Shown: piece after piece, positions 34,824-43,357 of the stretch | How positions within the stretch are numbered: the stretch's first letter is position 1 | Layout of the letters: each line of letters begins with the position of its first letter | Assembly (NCBI GenBank): GCA_964408435.1 | Contig: CAYOZL010000001.1 | Coordinates: 1-64,000 of the forward strand | Length of the DNA stretch: 64,000 nt | Source: CAYOZL01 sp964408435 | GTDB lineage: Bacteria; Bdellovibrionota_C; UBA2361; SZUA-149; CAYOZL01 | Reading direction: 5' to 3' | Translations under genes and position numbers: made by a program | The notes under the pieces: generated by a model | What the model was told of the DNA's origin: nothing | The model's input: only the letters and a program-made list of their open reading frames with translations | The model's database searches: none

Positions 34824-34892
34824 AAAAATAGATAAGGAGAGTAATCTAGCTTATTGTCTTAAAAACAATAATAATATACTCTCCTAATCTAT

Positions 34893-36464
34893 ATGAAGTT
34901 CCTCATTTTCACTACTGATTGCCCCCCTATTAACGACTTACCAACAAGCGGCACAGCGCTTAGAACTTTTGGTATCGCACAAGGCCTTATTACAAATGGC
35001 CACGAAATAGTCTTAAGCCCGCCAAAAACTGCAATGGCAAAAATTAAGTCTGAAAGCAAAGAAGTAAAGGAACTTAAAGAAAATTCTTTTGACTCTAATA
35101 ATCAAAGAGCATTAATTGAAAAACATCAGCCAGATGTAATTTTTTGTGGTCATTGGCCTGCACTATCTCTAAGCTCAAAACCCGCTCAACCAATTGTTAT
35201 TGATTTAGCTGGTCCACATATGCTTGAGAGACATTATCAAAAATCCCCTAATCAACAAGGAGCGCTTCTTAGTAAGCTTAACAACTTAGGGCTAGCAGAC
35301 TACTTTATAGTTTCAGGGAACAAACAAAGATACTATTTTCTATCTTACTTATTAAGAGCAGGGATAGAAAACCCGGAAGAAAAAATAGTAAATATACCTA
35401 TGGCACTATCTCCAGATATGCCTGAAATAGATTTAGAAAAATTCAATAATCCAAAATTCCTATTTGCTGGCGTTTTCCTACCATGGCAAGACCCTTCAGC
35501 TGGACTAGAACAATTAGTTTCTGAAATTGATTCGAGAGCTATAGAAAATAGCAAGGGTAACTTAAAACTCATTGGAGGCAAGCATCCTAACTACAATATT
35601 AAAGAAAAAAAATATGAAAAGATTTTTAATAAAATATCTAAAAGTAAAAATGTAACTCAAAAACCTTTAATGCCTTATGATAAATTCATTAATGAGCTTT
35701 CAGATTGTAATGTCGCTCTTGACTTAATGGCTTGGAATTTAGAAAGAGAGCTAGCAGTAACAATTAGAACAACAACATTTCTTTGGTCTAGCTTACCTGT
35801 AATTTACAATGATTATTCAGATTTATCTGAATTAATTAAAGAATATAATGCTGGTTGGGTAACAAGTCCTGGTCAACCTCTTAAAGAGACAATCGCTGAG
35901 ATTTATTCGAACCCTAAAAGCTTAATTGAAAAAGCTCAGAATGCTAGGAAACTAGCTAGTGAGAACTTCTTGTGGGACACAGCAGTTAGACCACTAATAG
36001 AAATTATTGCGGGCAGTAAAAAACAAATACATAAAGAAATAGATATTTGCGTTGACTATCCAGATAATAAAGAAATAAAAAGTAAAAACTTAACACAGTA
36101 TTTCACTTGCCGAATTGAAGGTTTAAATAAAATAGAATTTAAAATTGATAATTCAAAATCTAATGGCAAACTAGACCTAAAACTATTTGAATGTCCTGAT
36201 AATAAAATAAAAAATGAAAATCAATTAATAAAGCATTCTAATATTAAAATAACACCTAAGCTTGATTGGTGTTCATTAGAATTTGAAAAGATAAGTGACT
36301 CAGCAGGTAAAAAATATGCTCTTGAAGTAAAATCAGACCAGGACTTCTACCCTATCGCCTCACGAGGTTGTTTATATCCGCTTCATCTACTGGAATCTAA
36401 AGGCAAAAAGATTGCTCACACCTCTTTATGTTTTAAAACAACTTGTCAAAAAAGTTCTAGTTAA
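34893..36464 (+). CDS. GT4-family glycosyltransferase with C-terminal beta-rich domain
   Basis: The 523-residue product is a paralogue of the enzyme at 27299. Its start FLIFTTDCPPINDLPTSGTALR gives the same LPTSG loop. Next are VIFCGHWPALSLSSKP, VIDLAGPHMLERHY and the donor-site block RELAVTIRTTTFLWSSLPVIYND. Residues 380-500 (CVDYPDNKEIK, KIEFKIDNS) are a beta-rich extension. The short VTSPGQPLKETIAEIYSN helix is the same as in the twin. It ends two bases before the two-domain glycosyltransferase gene, which suggests one operon. Sugar unknown. Confidence 0.85.
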   Translation: MKFLIFTTDCPPINDLPTSGTALRTFGIAQGLITNGHEIVLSPPKTAMAKIKSESKEVKELKENSFDSNNQRALIEKHQPDVIFCGHWPALSLSSKPAQPIVIDLAGPHMLERHYQKSPNQQGALLSKLNNLGLADYFIVSGNKQRYYFLSYLLRAGIENPEEKIVNIPMALSPDMPEIDLEKFNNPKFLFAGVFLPWQDPSAGLEQLVSEIDSRAIENSKGNLKLIGGKHPNYNIKEKKYEKIFNKISKSKNVTQKPLMPYDKFINELSDCNVALDLMAWNLERELAVTIRTTTFLWSSLPVIYNDYSDLSELIKEYNAGWVTSPGQPLKETIAEIYSNPKSLIEKAQNARKLASENFLWDTAVRPLIEIIAGSKKQIHKEIDICVDYPDNKEIKSKNLTQYFTCRIEGLNKIEFKIDNSKSNGKLDLKLFECPDNKIKNENQLIKHSNIKITPKLDWCSLEFEKISDSAGKKYALEVKSDQDFYPIASRGCLYPLHLLESKGKKIAHTSLCFKTTCQKSSS

Positions 36465-36466
36465 GA

Positions 36467-38494
36467 ATGCTACCTAAAACAATTATTCATGTAGTTACTT
36501 ATAATGAAACTACTGTTGAGCCTTGTTTAAATTCAATGCTTGAACAAGAGGGTTTTGAAATAGGTGAAAATTTTGAAATCTTTGTAAGTTACAACAAAGG
36601 CTTAGAAAGCACTTGGCAAGACTTAGAAAAATTTAAAGATAAAATAACTCTATTTAACAATAATGATAACTTAGGTTTTGCCAAGGGGCATAATGTTGGA
36701 ATTGAAAAAGCTTTAAAAGCTGGTGCTAAATACGTTCTAGTTGCAAATGCTGACTTAAAACTAGAAAAAGATTTTTTAAAGAACTTAGTAACTTCACTTG
36801 AAGCTGATAGCTCTGCAGGAATGGCAACACCGAAACTTTATAGAGCAAATGCTGACTTAACACCAAGTCTGCCTAAAACTTTTGACGCAACTGGAATGTA
36901 TTTCACTACTGAAATTAGGCATTTCGATAGAGCTTCTCAAGAAAAAGACAATAACGACTATCTTAAAAAGCAATACGTGTTTGGAGCTACCGGAGCTGCA
37001 ATGTTGCTTAAAAAAAGCTTTATTGAAGATGCTAAGTATCAGATCACAGATGAAAATGGGAAAGAACAAACAGAACTAGAGTTATTTGATAATTCTTTTT
37101 TTGTTTACAGAGAAGACGCTGATCTTTGTTGGAGAGCACAAAGCTTAGGATGGAACTGTATTTACGAGCCAAGTGCAACGGCTTACCATGTAAGACTAGT
37201 GCTACCAGAAAGAAGAGAACAACTACCAAGAGAGTATAATTTAAATGGTGTTAGAAATAGATTCCTAATGCAAATTAGTAATCTTGGTTTTATCTCTGCT
37301 CTTTATTGCTTTAAAGGTTTTGCTCTTAGAAATTTATTAGTAATTTGTGCTTGTATAATAAAAGAAAGAAGTTCCTTAAATGGTTTAGCAGATGTTTTCA
37401 GACTCTTTTCAAATGCTTGGAAAAAGAGAAAGCAAAACTTCTCTAAGAGAAGAAGAAGTGAGTTGGAAGTATTAAGTTTATTTAACAAAAAACATCTACC
37501 TAGTTTAATCGAAAGTTCTGAAAAAGAACTAACAGGTATTACAGCTGTTATTGTTAATTACAATTCTGGAAATAGAGTTAACTCTTGTGTTGAATCTGTT
37601 CTAGAAGCTTTTAAAGAAGTCGCAACTAAGTCAAATGCAAGCACTGAGCTAGTACTAATTGATAACAACTCTAAGGAATTTAATTACGAAAATAATAAAA
37701 TAAAAATAATAAAATCAGATCATAACTTAGGTTTTGCAGGCGCTATAAATCATGTAGCTAAAACCTACCCTAACTCTGCTATTTTAATCATTAACCCTGA
37801 TATCAATATAGATAAAGCCTGTATTATAAATCTTTTTTCAAGCTTAAAATCCTATAGCAACATTGGTGCTATTGGAGCAAACTTAATAAACAAAGACGGT
37901 AGTTTTCAGAAAGGATTTACAGCTAGAAAATTTCCAACACTTTTATCTACCTGCTTTGAAATTATTGGCCTAGCTAAAATTTTTCCAAAGAATTTTATTA
38001 CAAGTAATTACTTGCTTACAGATAATAGGATTTTTGAAAGGTACCTATCTAGCAATACAAAGCAAGGTGATTTAGAAAAAAGCCCTGAACAAAATTCACC
38101 AATTATAGCAGACCAACCTGCAGGAGCTTGTTTAATGATAAGAAAAGAAGCTTTTGACCAAATCGGAGGTTTTGAGGAGGACTTCTACCCTGCTTGGTTT
38201 GAAGACGTGGACTTTTGCAAGAGACTGAATAAAAATGGTTGGCTTTGTGCAGTTGAATCAAAGGCAAAAGCTATTCATGAAGGTGGATACTCTCTTAATA
38301 CAATGTCTAGGCCTGAATTTTTCTCAATTTGGTATAAAAATTTAATTAAATATTGGAAGACTCATGGAAGTTCTCTAGACAGATTAATCATTAGGGTATT
38401 TATTAAGTTAGGACTTGGTGTTAGAGGAATATTAAGTTTAACAAAAGAAAAGAAAGAGGCTAAGGAATACTTTAAACTCCTTAGTCGTCTATAG
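36467..38494 (+). CDS. Two-domain GT2 glycosyltransferase
   Basis: The 675-residue protein carries two GT2 modules. Residues 1-250: TIIHVVTYNETTVEPCLNS, NLGFAKGHNVGIEKAL, YVLVANADLKLEK and FFVYREDADLCWRAQ. Residues 355-600: ITAVIVNYNSGNRVNS, HNLGFAGAINHVAK, LIINPDINI and FYPAWFEDVDFCKRLNKNGW, as in rhamnosyltransferases. The middle is basic. Such a fusion can add two sugars in sequence. The start follows the GT4 stop by 2 bases. It is the second gene of a plus-strand glycan pair. Confidence 0.87.
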   Translation: MLPKTIIHVVTYNETTVEPCLNSMLEQEGFEIGENFEIFVSYNKGLESTWQDLEKFKDKITLFNNNDNLGFAKGHNVGIEKALKAGAKYVLVANADLKLEKDFLKNLVTSLEADSSAGMATPKLYRANADLTPSLPKTFDATGMYFTTEIRHFDRASQEKDNNDYLKKQYVFGATGAAMLLKKSFIEDAKYQITDENGKEQTELELFDNSFFVYREDADLCWRAQSLGWNCIYEPSATAYHVRLVLPERREQLPREYNLNGVRNRFLMQISNLGFISALYCFKGFALRNLLVICACIIKERSSLNGLADVFRLFSNAWKKRKQNFSKRRRSELEVLSLFNKKHLPSLIESSEKELTGITAVIVNYNSGNRVNSCVESVLEAFKEVATKSNASTELVLIDNNSKEFNYENNKIKIIKSDHNLGFAGAINHVAKTYPNSAILIINPDINIDKACIINLFSSLKSYSNIGAIGANLINKDGSFQKGFTARKFPTLLSTCFEIIGLAKIFPKNFITSNYLLTDNRIFERYLSSNTKQGDLEKSPEQNSPIIADQPAGACLMIRKEAFDQIGGFEEDFYPAWFEDVDFCKRLNKNGWLCAVESKAKAIHEGGYSLNTMSRPEFFSIWYKNLIKYWKTHGSSLDRLIIRVFIKLGLGVRGILSLTKEKKEAKEYFKLLSRL

Positions 38495-38524
38495 ATTATA
38501 GTTAATATTATTAAGAGAAATACC

Positions 38525-39160
38525 ATGAAAAAACTTCTTTTTATTATCCTAATTTTTCCATACATTGCTATGGCTGAAAAAAAGACTGAAATTAAAACTG
38601 AAAAGAACATAAAGGAAAATATAGATTTAAAAAAAGAAGCTTACTTCGCAGCAGGTTGTTTTTGGTGCATAGAATCTGACTTTGATAAAATAGAAGGTGT
38701 AATATCTACAACCTCTGGATATACTGGTGGAGAGATTGAAAACCCAACATATACACAAGTCTCCTCTGGTTCCACAAAACACATAGAAGCTTTAAAAGTA
38801 GAATACGATCCAAAAAAAACTAACTACAAAGAACTACTTAAACATTTTTGGAAAAATGTAGATCCATTTGATAGTAGAGGTCAATTTTGTGACAAAGGTT
38901 ATCAATACTCAGGAGCAATCTTCTATCAGGATGATAATCAAAAAAAACTTGCGGAAGAATCTCTTTTAATGAATCAAAAATTATTTAAAGAAAAAATCGT
39001 AACTAGCATTACTGCTCTTAAAAAATTCTACACTGCTGAGAAATACCATCAGGATTATCATAATAAAAATCCATTTAGGTATAAGTTCTACAGAGCTTCG
39101 TGTGGGAGAGATAAAAGATTGGAAAAAATACAGAAGCTCAAAAAGCCCAAAGAAGAATAA
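38525..39160 (+). CDS. msrA: Peptide methionine sulfoxide reductase MsrA, secreted form
   Basis: MsrA reduces S-methionine sulfoxide in proteins. The catalytic motif AGCFWCIESDF follows a signal peptide of about 18 residues (MKKLLFIILIFPYIAMA), so this copy is probably periplasmic. The VISTTSGYTGGEIENPTYTQVSSG block and YHQDYHNKNPFRY close the fold; the short YRASCGRDKRLE tail has a cysteine that could resolve the disulphide. Length of 211 residues is the family's plus the signal. It stands at the end of a glycan operon. Confidence 0.93.
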   Translation: MKKLLFIILIFPYIAMAEKKTEIKTEKNIKENIDLKKEAYFAAGCFWCIESDFDKIEGVISTTSGYTGGEIENPTYTQVSSGSTKHIEALKVEYDPKKTNYKELLKHFWKNVDPFDSRGQFCDKGYQYSGAIFYQDDNQKKLAEESLLMNQKLFKEKIVTSITALKKFYTAEKYHQDYHNKNPFRYKFYRASCGRDKRLEKIQKLKKPKEE

Positions 39161-39189
39161 AAATTTAAAAGAGGAGTTCTTGGAAGATT

Positions 39190-40158
39190 CTAGATTCTGT
39201 TCTGCTTAAACCACTGTGCAAATTTGCTCATTCCTTCTTCGAAGCTAGTTTCTGGGTTATAATTAAGCAGCTCTCTTGCCTTCGAAATATCAGCATAAGT
39301 AAGGTCAACATCCCCTGGTTGCTTTTCTATTTGCAAGATATCTAATTTTTTATCCGCTACTTTTTCTATTGTTTCAATTGCTTCATTTAGTGAAACAGTT
39401 TTGGAGTTTCCTAGATTAAAAATTTCATAGCCTAAAGGAGTATTAATTGCAGAGATAAAACCTTTAACAAAGTCATCTATATAAGTGTAATCTCTTCTTG
39501 TATCTCCCTCACCAAACTTTTTAATTTGTTCACCTTTTATAGCTGCACTTAAAAATAACCAGGGAGCCATATCAGGCCTACCTCTAGGCCCATAAACAGT
39601 AAACGGTCTAATAACATTCACATTTAGTTTATATAGATGATGAAAAGTATACGCTAAAACCTCAGAAGCTTTTTTAGTTGCTGCATAAGGTGAGATAGGT
39701 AAATCGGTAGCAGAGTCATTTTCTTTAAAAGGAACTTCTTTAGAATTTCCGTATACTGAGGATGATGAACTTAGAACAAAATTCTTAACTTCAGAACTTG
39801 CTGAAAGGCTTAAGAGGTTAAGAGTGCCCTTAACATTTGTTTGCTCATAGATAAAAGGGTCTTTAATTGATGGCCTAACCCCTGCCCTAGCTGCTAAATG
39901 AGCAACGTAGTCTATCTTGTTATCTTCAAAGACTTGCTTTAGTGAATTAAAATCTGAAAGATCTAGCTTATGAAATTTAAAATCTGAGTGCTGTTCTAAG
40001 ATCCTAAGATTGTCTTTTTTATACTCTACAGGGTAATAATCATTTAGATTGTCTATTCCAATTACTGTTTTACCATCAATTAATAATTTTTCTGCAATAT
40101 GAGAGCCAATAAAACCAGCTACTCCAGTAACTAAAATACTAGATATTATTTGGGACAT
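39190..40158 (-). CDS. NAD-dependent epimerase, UDP-glucuronate 4-epimerase type
   Basis: The 322-residue extended SDR enzyme has VTGVAGFIGSHIAEKLL, VIGIDNLNDYYPVEYK, LAARAGVRPSIKDP, SSSSVYGN, the catalytic PYAATKK and VYGPRGRPDMAPW. The last is a common signature of UDP-glucuronate epimerases (CapI/LspL). It would supply UDP-galacturonate. The tail is 320 residues long, standard. It is transcribed on the minus strand, convergent with msrA, 29 bases apart. Confidence 0.87.
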   Translation of the reverse strand: MSQIISSILVTGVAGFIGSHIAEKLLIDGKTVIGIDNLNDYYPVEYKKDNLRILEQHSDFKFHKLDLSDFNSLKQVFEDNKIDYVAHLAARAGVRPSIKDPFIYEQTNVKGTLNLLSLSASSEVKNFVLSSSSSVYGNSKEVPFKENDSATDLPISPYAATKKASEVLAYTFHHLYKLNVNVIRPFTVYGPRGRPDMAPWLFLSAAIKGEQIKKFGEGDTRRDYTYIDDFVKGFISAINTPLGYEIFNLGNSKTVSLNEAIETIEKVADKKLDILQIEKQPGDVDLTYADISKARELLNYNPETSFEEGMSKFAQWFKQNRI

Positions 40159-40475
40159 TTAGCTTAATTACTATTTTACTAATACTATGGCAACTTGATA
40201 AGAGGCTAACTTTCGTACTATTTTCAATATTTTGTATCAAAAGTTTCACTTTAATACCCACTAACTAGGCTCTTAAATAAAATTTATCTGTCAGAATCTG
40301 TATGAAACTAAAGCATTCTAGGATCATTCTAGAATTAGTTTTAGCAAGATGTAACAAAAATGTGATATTCTTGTAATTGAGCGTAAAACTTACACTAGGG
40401 TTTGTGTAGCAATTACTACCAGGGTTGAACACTTAAGTTCAACTCTACTAAATTGACTTTGAAGGGACAGGGAAA
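40159..40475. other. Leader region of the Tad-like operon with two small palindromes
   Basis: The 317 bases hold no coding frame. TACAC (40391-40395) faces GTGTA (40404-40408), and GTTGAAC (40424-40430) faces GTTCAAC (40437-40443). An AGGGACAGGGA ribosome site precedes the ATG at 40476. A promoter could not be picked with confidence. Confidence 0.55.
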
Positions 40476-41072
40476 ATGAAGGTTATTAAAGGTTTTTTAA
40501 ACAAAACCAGTCTATCTAATATTAATAAAACAAATATTAGAGCTGTAAAAAATTCAGTAAAAATTACTAAAGATACAAATGAAAAAGGAACGGCTCTACT
40601 CGAAGCTAGTATAATTCTTCCATTTCTATTGATGAGCGCACTTGCTTTATTTGATTTTGGTAGAATGTACTACGCACATAGCATGGTATCAGAGATTGCT
40701 AGAGAAGCTGCTTTAATTGGGGCAAAGATTCCTGAGCTTAGAGGTCATGCTAGTGAGGACTACGAAGAACATGAATTAGATAACCCAGATGTAGTTACAA
40801 GCGATATGGGTGGACATCAAATCATTAGAAGCCGTATAAGAGTAGCAAGATCTCTTCTTGCAGAAACCTTGCCTATACCTGTAACATCCATAAGAAGTAG
40901 ATCTCAGTGTGTTGCTGCAGACACGCTAGACCTAGAAGTAGATGATGGTAGAGCTATTAAAGTTCAGGTGGAAGCAGATTATCAACCTATTTACTTTCAT
41001 GGCCTGCCAGCAATTACTATTAAAGCTGAAAAGATAGTTAGCTATTTAGGAAGCTCTTCATGTGAGCCTTAA
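40476..41072 (+). CDS. TadE-like protein
   Basis: The 198-residue product has a TadE-type N-terminus: about 42 polar residues, then GTALLEASIILPFLLMSALALFDFG with the glutamate that pseudopilins use, and MVSEIAREAALIGAK. Such minor pseudopilins are processed by a prepilin peptidase and help to build Tad/Flp adhesion pili. The remaining 120 residues are external and contain a few cysteines (RSQCVAAD, SSSCEP) that may form a disulphide. First of three Tad-like genes in one direction. Confidence 0.83.
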   Translation: MKVIKGFLNKTSLSNINKTNIRAVKNSVKITKDTNEKGTALLEASIILPFLLMSALALFDFGRMYYAHSMVSEIAREAALIGAKIPELRGHASEDYEEHELDNPDVVTSDMGGHQIIRSRIRVARSLLAETLPIPVTSIRSRSQCVAADTLDLEVDDGRAIKVQVEADYQPIYFHGLPAITIKAEKIVSYLGSSSCEP

Positions 41073-41123
41073 TATTAGAAGAATTTTCTAAAAAAATAAT
41101 AAGAGTAAGAAGAAGGTAAGAAA

Positions 41124-43346
41124 GTGAAAAATCAAATAAGGTGGAGCAGAGATAGATTAAACGAACACGGTGCAGCGATGGTAGAGTTTGCCATAGCGAT
41201 TGGAATTGTAATCACACTACTTCTCGGTATTATAGATTTATCAATCTATTACAACGGCTACACAGTTGCTAGGGAGACTGCTAGGAGAATGACTAAGGAT
41301 GCTATTGTAGATACAGACTTTGGCTTAGATACCCGTCCATTTGCTATCACAGAAACAGATCCACTAAGAATACAGGCAATTCAAGAAGAAAGAGATGCAG
41401 ACACCCAAAAGGTTCAAACAGCTCGGTCTAGAATTATTGAAAATTCTTTTAATACTTTTGAAAGTAGTGTCTTAGGAAGCAATACAGATGAGGCTGATAA
41501 CACTAACAATAATTTTGCTTATAGATATACTGAATCAGGCTTTGCGGGCACTGGTTTTACAAGCACTAGTTTAGACGCCTTATTATTAAGACCTGGTGAA
41601 ACAGTATCTGTAGAAACTAGAGGTAGTGGCTCAGCAGAAACAATTATTCATCCTAATTGCGATAGCTCTACAGTCGATCAAGACACAACTCTTTGTCAAG
41701 ACTACATGGAGATTGAAGGAAAAGATGCTTGGACATTCATGCAAAGAAATATTCCTTACTATGCTGAAGTAAGAGCTAGAGTTCAAACTATTCTTTTTGG
41801 AACTGTTGAAATTAAAACGAGGTCTATTGCTTGGAAAGATTTAACAGCGAGTAATACTTTATCTGATTTCGCAGATGTTCCTGCTCCACAAACATGCGCA
41901 GAAGCATTTCCTGATCCAGATACTTACTGCACTGAAAATTGTGGAGGACTTGAGACTTGCACTTTTTTCCCAGGTAAAAATGTTTCTCAAGGATGTTTTG
42001 ATTGCCAATTATGCTCAGAACACACTAGCGCAGGCATAGTTTGTGAAGAATGTGGTGGAGCAGGTGGAAATGAGTTTCAAGCATGCACTTTTAATCTTAA
42101 CGAGCAAAATTCAACAGAGTGTGGTGAATGCACAAACAGGCGAGAACCATGCACTGAAACAGATGCACAGAATGCTTGTAATGGCTGTGAAGATAATTTC
42201 GAATGTGAATTAAACACAACTGGAATGACTAATGGAGAAAACATTTCTAATTGTGGTAGCTGTGAACCAATTGTTGGAACATGCACTGAAGAGGACGCAC
42301 AAAATGCTTGTGGTAATAGCTGTACCCAAGGTTTCGAATGCGAACTAGATGCAAATGGCAATGTAGTTGGAGGGGACGCAGGAAGTTGTGGCACATGCGT
42401 AGAACAAACTGGAACTTGTGTAAGTCAAAACATAACTGCTGCCATTGCTTGTAATCAATGTGGTGGTGAAGCAGGTAACGATCTTGCTGAGTGTGATTTT
42501 GATGGGCAGAATATGACGTCACAGGCTAATCCAAATATAGCAGACTGTGGAGGCTGTGTTGATAGAGTATGCGAGGAATCAAATCCAGGCTTAAATAACG
42601 GCTTGCAATCTAATCTAGTTAATACCAACAATCCAAACTGTGGTTGTGGAGACGCTGAAGTTTGTGAGTTCTTAGCAGCAAATAATGTAAGAGAAGGTTG
42701 CTTTCATTGTAGGCCTCTTCCTTGTGAGAGACTTACTCAAGCAGAACTCGATGCGGATCGTGAACAATGTGAAGCAAATAATCCTGGAATGGAATGTGAG
42801 CAACTTGCATCTCTAACTGCTGGGACTTGTCACCAAACAGATGGATTTAAAACATGCACTCAAAGAGAAGCAGATGGCACAATTAGTCCAGATCGATGTC
42901 TTACAGCGTGTAATGACCCAGACCAAGTTTGCATAGAACTAACTGACTCTAGAGCTGAAATATGCATAGATTGTCAGGCTAAACCATGCCCAGATAGAGG
43001 ACTAACAGCTACAGATACTGAAACTGAAAGATGCACTGTTATAGATGGAGCACCTGGTGCTGATGGCGAATGTATAGTTTGCACCAGTAAAACTTGTGAA
43101 GAAACTGGCGAGACAGAAGCAAATTTCTGCGAAGAGCTCGATTGCCAAAATGGCTTTCAGTGTAATTTTAATCCAAATGCAGATGTGGGTAACTGTGGTG
43201 GATGCGAGCAATGCCCTGAACCTGACTGCCCAGACGGTCAAGATTCTTTCGATGGTTGTACTTGTGAGAACTGTCTTCCAACTGACTGCGATGTAGCAAA
43301 TAGTAATATTATTGGTTGTAATTGCTTTCCGTTAATTAACGATTAA
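41124..43346 (+). CDS. TadE-like protein with a cysteine-rich repeat tail
   Basis: The 740-residue protein begins as a TadE protein: AAMVEFAIAIGIVITLLLGIIDLSIYYNGYTVAR. After about 250 residues it turns into a tail of about 485 residues with some 64 cysteines. Repeats of about 40-45 residues can be seen, e.g. CTETDAQNACNGCEDNFECEL and CTEEDAQNACGNSCTQGFECEL, followed by SCGTCVE or SNCGSCEP. The cysteine spacing recalls EGF- or metallothionein-like knots; disulphide cross-linking outside the cell is likely. I know no such TadE protein. The base composition is slightly more G+C-rich in the tail. Confidence 0.82.
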   Translation: MKNQIRWSRDRLNEHGAAMVEFAIAIGIVITLLLGIIDLSIYYNGYTVARETARRMTKDAIVDTDFGLDTRPFAITETDPLRIQAIQEERDADTQKVQTARSRIIENSFNTFESSVLGSNTDEADNTNNNFAYRYTESGFAGTGFTSTSLDALLLRPGETVSVETRGSGSAETIIHPNCDSSTVDQDTTLCQDYMEIEGKDAWTFMQRNIPYYAEVRARVQTILFGTVEIKTRSIAWKDLTASNTLSDFADVPAPQTCAEAFPDPDTYCTENCGGLETCTFFPGKNVSQGCFDCQLCSEHTSAGIVCEECGGAGGNEFQACTFNLNEQNSTECGECTNRREPCTETDAQNACNGCEDNFECELNTTGMTNGENISNCGSCEPIVGTCTEEDAQNACGNSCTQGFECELDANGNVVGGDAGSCGTCVEQTGTCVSQNITAAIACNQCGGEAGNDLAECDFDGQNMTSQANPNIADCGGCVDRVCEESNPGLNNGLQSNLVNTNNPNCGCGDAEVCEFLAANNVREGCFHCRPLPCERLTQAELDADREQCEANNPGMECEQLASLTAGTCHQTDGFKTCTQREADGTISPDRCLTACNDPDQVCIELTDSRAEICIDCQAKPCPDRGLTATDTETERCTVIDGAPGADGECIVCTSKTCEETGETEANFCEELDCQNGFQCNFNPNADVGNCGGCEQCPEPDCPDGQDSFDGCTCENCLPTDCDVANSNIIGCNCFPLIND

Positions 43347-43357
43347 AGAATACAAAA

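Noticed and set aside
42077..43241. Several frames antisense to or overlapping the cysteine-rich tail (42077-42394, 42247-42522, 43002-43241, 43096-43296)
   Set aside because: They result from the repetitive TGC/TGT codons of the real gene.
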